64,000 nt of DNA from Candidatus Faecousia faecigallinarum (GTDB lineage Bacteria; Bacillota; Clostridia; Oscillospirales; Oscillospiraceae), in contig DVHJ01000027.1 of the NCBI GenBank assembly GCA_018712145.1, positions 62,001 to 126,000 on the forward strand, given 5' to 3'. Below, piece by piece: positions 58,214 through 64,000 of this stretch; position 1 is the stretch's first letter, and each line of letters starts with the position of its first letter. The notes below the pieces were generated by a model. It was not told the origin of the DNA, ran no database searches, and saw only the letters and a list, made by a program, of their open reading frames with translations. The position numbers and the translations under genes were made by a program.

Positions 58214-59967
58214 ACCGCCTTGCCTCCTTCCGCAGTATCTTTGACGCAGATATGCGCCTGCCACATGGTGCGGTACAGGGGACAGGTTTGCAGCAGACGG
58301 TCATGGGTGCCGGCTGCCAAAATATTGCCGTCATCCACCACAAAAATGTTATCTGCATCGCAGATAGTGGACAGCCGGTGGGCAATGACAATCAGTGTTT
58401 TCCCCTGCACAAGCCTGGCCACAGACGCCTGGATCACCGCCTCATTTTCCGGATCGGTGTAGGCTGTCGCCTCGTCCAAGATGACGATGGGCGCATCCTT
58501 CAGCATGGCCCGGGCAATGGCAATGCGCTGGCGCTCACCGCCAGACAGGTGGCCGCCGCTGCCCCCAGCAATGGTGTCATACCCGTTTTCCAGCTGCATG
58601 ATGAACTCATGGCAGCCGCTTTTGCGGGCAACCGCCTCCACCTCGCCATCGGTAGCTCCCGGACGGCCCATCCGGATGTTTTCCCGTATAGTATCATCAA
58701 ACAGATAGCTATCCTGGGACACATAGGCCACTTTTTGATTGTAACTTTCCTGGGACAGGTCCCGGATATCCACACCGCCAATTTGAATACACCCGGCATT
58801 CACGTCCCACAGAGCGGCAACCAGCTTGGCAATGGTGGACTTGCCGCTGCCGGAAGGACCAACCAGTGCATTCACGGTACCGGCAGGGAAAACCATACTC
58901 ACCCCGTGGAGCACTTCCTTCTCCCGATAGCCAAAGCGCACATTTTCCAGCGTCACCGTATTATCTCTGGGCGTGGCTTTATCCTCCGCCGGCCGGACAA
59001 GTTCCGGCTGAGTGAGCACTTGGGTAATTTCCCCCACAATGGTCTTCATCTTGCCAATGTCGTCAGAGAAAGACATGCAGGTGATCAGGGGCTGAATTAA
59101 GCCAACAGACAGGAGAATGATCATCACAAAGTCCGGTACGGTCAGGCTTCCCTGCATAACAAACAGGCCGCCTAAGGGCAGCACGGTCAGTGCGGTGCAG
59201 GGGGTAAGCACCATGGCCAGGGAAAAGGGAATGTCACACCGGCGCATCCAGTCCACAAAGCAAGCGGCCCCCTCCTTGGCGGCCACAACAAACCGGGCGT
59301 AGGAATGCTTTGCCTTGCCGAATGCTTTGATCACCTCAATACCGTTTATATACTCAACCGCCGTGTCATTGAGAATTTTTGTTTTCTGCACTGCATTGGC
59401 AAATCGAGTCTCGTAGCCGATCATCATGAGGGAGTAACACAGCAAGCCCAGGGGCAGGGTAGCCAGGGAAATCAGCGCCATACGCCAGTCAATGGTGAGC
59501 ATATAAACAAATACGCACAGCGGCGCCAACAAATTGGTCGTAAACTCCGGCAGAATATGGGCCAAGGTGGTCTCCATGCTGTCCAACCGCTCCATCATGG
59601 TGTTTTTCAGCGAGCCGGACGGCAAATCCTGCACATAGCCCAGTTGAACCCGGCTTAGCTTGTCGCACATCTCCTTTCGTACCGCACCCAAAACATGGAA
59701 GGTAGCCACATGAGAGCAGGTAGTGGACAGGCTGTGGCACAGTACCCGCACCGCCCAAAACGCAGCCATCATCAAACCGGTAGCGAGGTAGGCCGGCCAG
59801 TCCCGGTTGCCAGCAATGAGCCGGCGGAGCATATCGCCCATGAGAAAATAGGGAACAATGCCGCAGACTGCGCCCAAGGCGGCAATGGCCACACTGGCGG
59901 TGTACATGCCTTTGTGCCGGCCGGCAAAGGCCATCACCCAGGCAAGCGGGGATTTTTTCGTTTCCAA
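58207..59967 (-). CDS. ABC exporter-type half-transporter, pair 1, first gene (TTG start)
   Basis: This 586-residue half-transporter has Walker A GPSGSGKST, signature LSGGERQR and Walker B IVILDEATAYTD, so its ATP site appears intact, as in its partner. The TTG start at 59967 has AAGGAGG seven bases upstream. A terminator (60023-60047) and a 16-bp inverted repeat (59992-60007) separate it from the tetR gene upstream on the same strand. Confidence 0.9.
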   Translation of the reverse strand: METKKSPLAWVMAFAGRHKGMYTASVAIAALGAVCGIVPYFLMGDMLRRLIAGNRDWPAYLATGLMMAAFWAVRVLCHSLSTTCSHVATFHVLGAVRKEMCDKLSRVQLGYVQDLPSGSLKNTMMERLDSMETTLAHILPEFTTNLLAPLCVFVYMLTIDWRMALISLATLPLGLLCYSLMMIGYETRFANAVQKTKILNDTAVEYINGIEVIKAFGKAKHSYARFVVAAKEGAACFVDWMRRCDIPFSLAMVLTPCTALTVLPLGGLFVMQGSLTVPDFVMIILLSVGLIQPLITCMSFSDDIGKMKTIVGEITQVLTQPELVRPAEDKATPRDNTVTLENVRFGYREKEVLHGVSMVFPAGTVNALVGPSGSGKSTIAKLVAALWDVNAGCIQIGGVDIRDLSQESYNQKVAYVSQDSYLFDDTIRENIRMGRPGATDGEVEAVARKSGCHEFIMQLENGYDTIAGGSGGHLSGGERQRIAIARAMLKDAPIVILDEATAYTDPENEAVIQASVARLVQGKTLIVIAHRLSTICDADNIFVVDDGNILAAGTHDRLLQTCPLYRTMWQAHICVKDTAEGGKAVC

Positions 59968-59991
59968 GATAATACCTCCTTCTGACTTTTT

Positions 59992-60007
59992 GTTAGTTTT
60001 AACTAAC
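59992..60007. promoter_or_regulatory. Candidate TetR operator before exporter pair 1
   Basis: GTTAGTT and AACTAAC form a perfect 7-bp inverted repeat around two bases, located between the tetR terminator and the Shine-Dalgarno of the first exporter gene. Position and symmetry suit a TetR-family operator. Confidence 0.5.
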
Positions 60008-60022
60008 CATAGGTGGAAAAGA

Positions 60023-60047
60023 AACGGGGGAATTCCCCGTTCTTTTT
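60023..60047 (-). terminator. Terminator of the tetR gene
   Basis: AACGGGG (60023-60029) pairs with CCCCGTT (60035-60041). On the minus strand TCTTTTCC follows. The stem starts a few bases after the TetR stop codon. Confidence 0.6.
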
Positions 60048-60669
60048 ATGGCAGCGCAATGCCGAACAACCGTTCCCAACCGCCGGTGTAGAATTCCCGC
60101 AGCTGAGCCACCCGCTGCCTGGCTTGCGCCTCCTGCATATCGTGAACCACCATTTCAAAAATCCCGGAAAACAGGCCGCTGGCAATCATATGGCACAGTT
60201 CCCGGTCAACGGGCGGCACACAATACCCCAAAGACTCCAGCACGGCAATAAACCGGTAGGTGGACTCTACCTCCAGCTCCACCAAATCATGGATGAAGGT
60301 TTCGTACACCGTGCCGTTGGCCGAGCAAATTAGGAGCTTGAAGCAGTCGTAGTGGGCATAGATGTAGTCCAACATCCGGCCCATGCAGCCGGTGGTAACC
60401 TCTCCCATAGCTCCAGTTTGGTCACCTGCGGGCAGCGCTTCAAAATCAGATATTGCCTGGACAAATATGGCCATGACCGCATCGGCATGGGGCTTTACCA
60501 AGGCTTCAAACAGGGCCTCCTTGGTGGGATAGTACCGGTAGAAGGCGCCGGTGGTCACCCCCGCCGCTTTCACAATATTCCGCAGGGATGCCTGGGAGAA
60601 GTCCTTTTCCAGGAATTCCGCCATAGCTGCCTGCAAAATCCTGCTTTGGGTGCTGCCGGCTTCGTCCAT
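60046..60669 (-). CDS. TetR-family transcriptional regulator
   Basis: This 207-residue repressor has the TetR helix-turn-helix at residues about 10-55 (RILQAAMAEFLEKDF through GVTTGAFYRYYPTKEALFEALV). The C-terminal ligand domain is of the kind seen in regulators of ABC exporters. GGAGGGTACCC lies before the start. It is immediately upstream of exporter pair 1 on the same strand, with its own promoter and terminator, so local control of the exporter is likely. Confidence 0.92.
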   Translation of the reverse strand: MDEAGSTQSRILQAAMAEFLEKDFSQASLRNIVKAAGVTTGAFYRYYPTKEALFEALVKPHADAVMAIFVQAISDFEALPAGDQTGAMGEVTTGCMGRMLDYIYAHYDCFKLLICSANGTVYETFIHDLVELEVESTYRFIAVLESLGYCVPPVDRELCHMIASGLFSGIFEMVVHDMQEAQARQRVAQLREFYTGGWERLFGIALP

Positions 60670-60712
60670 GGGTACCCTCCGTTCAATGATAACGCCGTAT
60701 GCTAACAGCGTT

Positions 60713-60741
60713 ATCTTATCACCAGTGCCGGCAGTTGTCAA
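60713..60741 (-). promoter_or_regulatory. Sigma-A promoter of tetR with overlapping inverted repeat
   Basis: On the minus strand TTGACA (60741-60736) and TAAGAT (60718-60713) are 17 bases apart. An inverted repeat, GATAACGC (60688-60695) with GCGTTATC (60708-60715), overlaps the -10 and start site and may be an autoregulatory operator. Confidence 0.75.
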
Positions 60742-60781
60742 GACCAATCCGGCTTTTGAAGAAATAAATATACCGGGTACG

Positions 60782-60814
60782 CAAAAGCCCCCCTGGGGAT
60801 CAAGACCCCAGGGG
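60782..60814 (-). terminator. Terminator of exporter pair 2
   Basis: CCCCCTGGGG (60788-60797) pairs perfectly with 60805-60814. On the minus strand GCTTTTG follows. It lies 54 bases after the stop codon of the exporter gene. Confidence 0.88.
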
Positions 60815-60868
60815 GAGCCGAGAATGGGTTGTACAAAAGTCGCTCAGGAAAACCCGGCCGGCTTCTCT

Positions 60869-62659
60869 TTAAGCTACCGTATCTTCAAACTGGCTGTTAT
60901 ACAGCTGGGCATAGAAACCGCCCTTCTCCAGCAGGGATTGGTGGGTTCCGCTTTCCACAATGTCTCCATCCTGCAGCACCAGGATCAGATCCGCATTGCG
61001 AATGGTGCTCAGCCGGTGCGCGATTACAAAGGATGTTCTGTTCTCTGACAGCTTATCCATGGCAGCCTGCACCAGGGCCTCCGTCCGGGTGTCCACCGAG
61101 GAGGTGGCCTCGTCCAAAATCAGCAGCGGCGCATCTTCAATCATGGCCCGGGCAATGGTCACCAGCTGTTTTTGCCCGGCCGACAGGTTCACCCGGTCAT
61201 TGAGCACCGTGTCATAGCCCTGGGGCAGGGTGTGGACAAAATGATCCAGGCCCACTGCCCGGCAAGCCTCTTCTACCTGCTGGTCCGTTACGCCAGGTTT
61301 GGCGTAGACAATGTTTTCCCGAATGGTACCTTCAAATAGCCAAGTATCCTGAAGCACCATACAAAACAGGTCATGGACATTTTCCCGGGTAAGGTCGGCA
61401 ATATTCTTGCCGTCAATGCGGATTTCTCCGCCGTTCAGCTCATAAAACCGCATGAGCAAATTCACCAGGGTAGTCTTGCCGGCGCCGGTGGGGCCAACAA
61501 TGGCCACCTTCTGGCCGGGCTTGGCGTGGGCAGAAAAATCGTGGATGATGATTTTGTCCGGGGTGTAGCCAAAGTGCACATGGGAGAACTCCACGTCGCC
61601 CTGCACCTGCTCAACCGGCAGAGTTTCTGTCTTACCGGATTCGTCGGACAACTCCGGCTGATCCAGGAAGGCAAATACCCGGGTGGAAGCCGCCGCAGTG
61701 GACTGCAGGCTGGTGGCCGCCTGGGCCATTTGAGACAGGGGATTGGTAAACTGGCGGACATACACGATAAACGCCACAATGGTGCCAAAGTCCGTGTCCC
61801 CGTTTTTGACCAGAACCGCGCCCACAACGCACACCGCCACATAGCCCAAATTACCCATAAACGCCATCAGAGGCTGCATTAAGCCAGAGAGGAATTGGGA
61901 TTTCCAGGCGCAACGGTACAGCTCGCCATTAATTTGGTTGAACGTATTCATTGCCCCTTGCTCGCCATTGTATGCTTTAACCACGTTATGGCCGGAGTAA
62001 ATTTCTTCCACATGGCCATTCAGCCGGCCCAGTGCTTGCTGCTGGCCAAAGAAATACTTCTGGGAGCGGCCGATGATCAGAATCATCAGGCCGAAGCCCA
62101 GCGCCGTGGAGCCAACTGCCGTCAGGGCCATGGTCCAGTTGGTGTAAAACATCATGATCAAGGAGCCTAGGAACATGGTCACCGCCGTCACCAAACTGCC
62201 CAGGGACTGGTTCATGGTTTGGCTGATGGTATCCACATCATTGGTCACCCGGCTGAGCACGTCGCCGAAGCTGACTTCATTGTAATAGCCCAGAGGCACC
62301 CGGTTAATCTTCCGGGAAATGGACTGGCGCATTGCCCGGGAGACCCGCTGGGTGAACGTGGCCATCAGAAAGTTCTGCACGTAGTGGCCCAATGCCGACA
62401 GGCTATACAAGATGACCAGGGTGATGCCGGTACGGAAAATGGCGTCCAGATCCACCTCTCCCAAGATGCCCGCCTGGATGGTATTGCTCATATCCCGCAG
62501 ATTATCCGGCCCCATGAGGGCCACGATAGAGGCAGCCATGGCCAGCACCAAACCAATCACAGCCATGGGCAGCCAAGGACGGGCAAAAGCCATCAACCGG
62601 CCCCAGGCACTTTTCATGTCCACTGCCTTAGGGGTATGATGCCGTTGTACATTATGCAT
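60869..62659 (-). CDS. ABC exporter half-transporter, pair 2, second gene
   Basis: This 596-residue protein has six membrane helices and an ATPase with Walker A GPTGAGKTT, the variant signature LSAGQKQL and Walker B LLILDEATSSVDTRTE. The LSAGQ signature is common in one subunit of heterodimeric multidrug exporters. AGGAGG lies nine bases before ATG 62659. It overlaps the upstream partner gene by eight bases. Confidence 0.92.
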   Translation of the reverse strand: MHNVQRHHTPKAVDMKSAWGRLMAFARPWLPMAVIGLVLAMAASIVALMGPDNLRDMSNTIQAGILGEVDLDAIFRTGITLVILYSLSALGHYVQNFLMATFTQRVSRAMRQSISRKINRVPLGYYNEVSFGDVLSRVTNDVDTISQTMNQSLGSLVTAVTMFLGSLIMMFYTNWTMALTAVGSTALGFGLMILIIGRSQKYFFGQQQALGRLNGHVEEIYSGHNVVKAYNGEQGAMNTFNQINGELYRCAWKSQFLSGLMQPLMAFMGNLGYVAVCVVGAVLVKNGDTDFGTIVAFIVYVRQFTNPLSQMAQAATSLQSTAAASTRVFAFLDQPELSDESGKTETLPVEQVQGDVEFSHVHFGYTPDKIIIHDFSAHAKPGQKVAIVGPTGAGKTTLVNLLMRFYELNGGEIRIDGKNIADLTRENVHDLFCMVLQDTWLFEGTIRENIVYAKPGVTDQQVEEACRAVGLDHFVHTLPQGYDTVLNDRVNLSAGQKQLVTIARAMIEDAPLLILDEATSSVDTRTEALVQAAMDKLSENRTSFVIAHRLSTIRNADLILVLQDGDIVESGTHQSLLEKGGFYAQLYNSQFEDTVA

Positions 62660-64000
62660 GTTCCAATTCCTCCTTCGACAGCTGAGACAAGGCAATCTGC
62701 CGGTAAACCGGGCAGGTCTTCAGCAGCTGGCTGTGGGTGCCCTGACCCACCACCTTGCCCTGATCCAACACCAGGATCAAATCTGCATCCCGGATGGTGC
62801 CGATCCGTTGGGCAACGATCAGGCTGGTAACCCCGGCAGTCTGCTCCTTCAGCGCCTGGCGCAGTTCCCGGTCGGTGCGATAATCCAGGGCAGAAAAGCT
62901 GTCGTCAAAAATATAGATCTCCGGCTGCCGGCATACGGCCCGGGCAATGGACAGCCGCTGCTTCTGTCCGCCGGACAGGTTGCTGCCGGCCTGGGCCACC
63001 GGCCCGGCATAGCCGATATTGTTCACAAAATCCGCCGCCTGGGCAATTTCCACCGCTTTGCGCACCTGTTCTTGGGGGGCATCCGGGCAGCCATAGGTGA
63101 CATTGGAAGACACTGTGCCGGAAAACAACACCGCCCGCTGGGGTACATAGCCCAGCTTTTCATGGAGGGCGGCCTGATCGTACTCCCGTACGTCCACACC
63201 ATCCACCAGTACCTGGCCTTCGGTCACATCGTAAAACCTGGGCACCAGATTCACCAGCGTAGATTTACCGGAGCCGGTTGCCCCGATGAAGGCAACGGTT
63301 TGCCCCTGCTTTGCCCGGAAGTTCACATGTTCGATCACGTTTCCGCCGGCGTCGGGATAGCGGAAGCTCACATCCCGGAACTCCACCTCGCCCTGCAGGC
63401 CAGGCAACCCCTGGGTCTTGCCGCCGTCAGCCAGACTGGTTTTGGTATCCAGCACTTCCAGAATACGCCTTGCGGACACCGCCACTCTGGGCCACATGAT
63501 GTAGATCATGACCAGCATCATAAACGACATGACTACCTGCATGGCATAGGTGGTAAAGACCACCATGTCGGAAAACAAACGCAACCGCTCCATGGCGGCA
63601 GCCTGATTGGTCACCGCAACCCCGTCAATGAGAAATGCGCCGATCCAGTAAATGGCCAGGGACAGTCCATTCATCACCAGCGCCATGCCGGGAAGCATAA
63701 TGGCCATCACCCGGTTGGCCGACAGGTTATTGCTGGTCAGGGCGTCGTTGGCTTGGCGAAATTTTTCTTCCTGATACCCTTCGGCGTTGTAGGCCCGCAC
63801 AACCCGCAGACCGGTTAGATTCTCCCGGGTGACCCGGTTCAAGTTGTCCGTCAGGGTTTGGATGCGCTTGAATCGGGGCATGGCAAAGGCCACTGCCACC
63901 AAAATCAGCAGTAGCGCCACCACAACCGCGCCAAAGGTAGCCGCTGTCCACTGCCAGCTGCTGGATTGAATTTTGGTAATGGCCCACACAGCCATAATGG
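62652..64000 (-). CDS. ABC exporter half-transporter, pair 2, first gene (5' end outside window)
   Basis: The visible 449 codons cover part of the membrane domain and the whole ATPase domain; the start codon lies beyond base 64000. Walker A is GATGSGKST and the signature is LSGGQKQR. Walker B reads IYIFDDSFSALD, with Asp in place of the catalytic Glu. That substitution marks the degenerate ATP site of asymmetric heterodimeric exporters such as the BmrCD/LmrCD type. It pairs with the next gene, whose Walker B has the normal Glu. Confidence 0.92.
   Translation of the reverse strand, partial: IMAVWAITKIQSSSWQWTAATFGAVVVALLLILVAVAFAMPRFKRIQTLTDNLNRVTRENLTGLRVVRAYNAEGYQEEKFRQANDALTSNNLSANRVMAIMLPGMALVMNGLSLAIYWIGAFLIDGVAVTNQAAAMERLRLFSDMVVFTTYAMQVVMSFMMLVMIYIMWPRVAVSARRILEVLDTKTSLADGGKTQGLPGLQGEVEFRDVSFRYPDAGGNVIEHVNFRAKQGQTVAFIGATGSGKSTLVNLVPRFYDVTEGQVLVDGVDVREYDQAALHEKLGYVPQRAVLFSGTVSSNVTYGCPDAPQEQVRKAVEIAQAADFVNNIGYAGPVAQAGSNLSGGQKQRLSIARAVCRQPEIYIFDDSFSALDYRTDRELRQALKEQTAGVTSLIVAQRIGTIRDADLILVLDQGKVVGQGTHSQLLKTCPVYRQIALSQLSKEELEHA

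Overview
The window looks like the chromosome of a GC-rich, spore-forming, anaerobic Firmicute, most likely a gut member of the Oscillospiraceae or a close relative. The evidence is a spoVAD-spoVAE pair, a GerA-type germinant-receptor cluster, S-layer-homology (SLH) domains, a CIRCE-controlled groESL operon, a tetrahydrofolate riboswitch, a shared ECF transporter and strong AGGAGG ribosome binding sites. I see no phage, transposase, integrase, rRNA or CRISPR array. Housekeeping and accessory genes are interleaved.

Layout. 1-2.8 kb: three tandem paralogous lipoproteins (a fourth lies at 49.1 kb), then about 700 bases of palindromic and tandem repeats. 3.5-7.0 kb: a FecB/FecCD/FepC-type metal or corrinoid importer with an FmdE-like protein. 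7.1-9.4 kb: THF riboswitch, folT-like S component and folC. 9.4-11.1 kb (minus): spoVAD, spoVAE and an unlisted 43-residue Gln-rich mini-gene. 11.2-13.6 kb: a persulfide/thiol module (thioredoxin, rhodanese, CoA-disulfide-reductase-rhodanese fusion) convergent with a Crp/Fnr regulator. 14.3-16.0 kb: a SIR2-TPR protein. 16.0-19.7 kb (minus): nucleoside salvage operon tdk-deoC-deoD-deoB-cdd. 20-23.3 kb: surface proteins (coiled-coil membrane protein, SLH polysaccharide deacetylase, PEPEPA-repeat protein). 23.3-27.5 kb (minus): trxB, nnrD, a lipoprotein, alr and a solo mazF. 27.6-31.1 kb: DUF2079 membrane protein, two divergent tRNA genes, a NapH-like Fe-S protein and an unlisted 50-residue CXXC microprotein. 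31-46.7 kb (minus): a large unknown protein, GNAT, clpE, DUF5711, truA, ecfT-ecfA2-ecfA1, a methyltransferase, a penicillin-binding protein carrying a zinc-ribbon insert, and groEL-groES. 47-53.4 kb (plus): a citX-citG fusion, an RluA-type synthase, the fourth lipoprotein, mnmG, a degenerate ADP-ribosylglycohydrolase and mscL. 53.5-56.3 kb: reduced gerA/gerC/gerB-like operon. 56.4-64 kb (minus): two pairs of ABC exporters with a TetR regulator between them; the last gene runs off the window.

How the parts fit. The riboswitch-controlled FolT-like component lacks its own ATPases and probably uses the ecfA1A2T module 31 kb away. The deo operon recycles deoxynucleosides. TrxB, TrxA and the rhodanese genes form a thiol/persulfide network. 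The spoVA and ger genes serve dipicolinate movement and germination. The least expected items are the SIR2-TPR protein upstream of the Crp regulator, the ADP-ribosylglycohydrolase homologue that has lost its metal-binding aspartates, the recombining lipoprotein family, and the two tiny genes at 9.5 and 31 kb.
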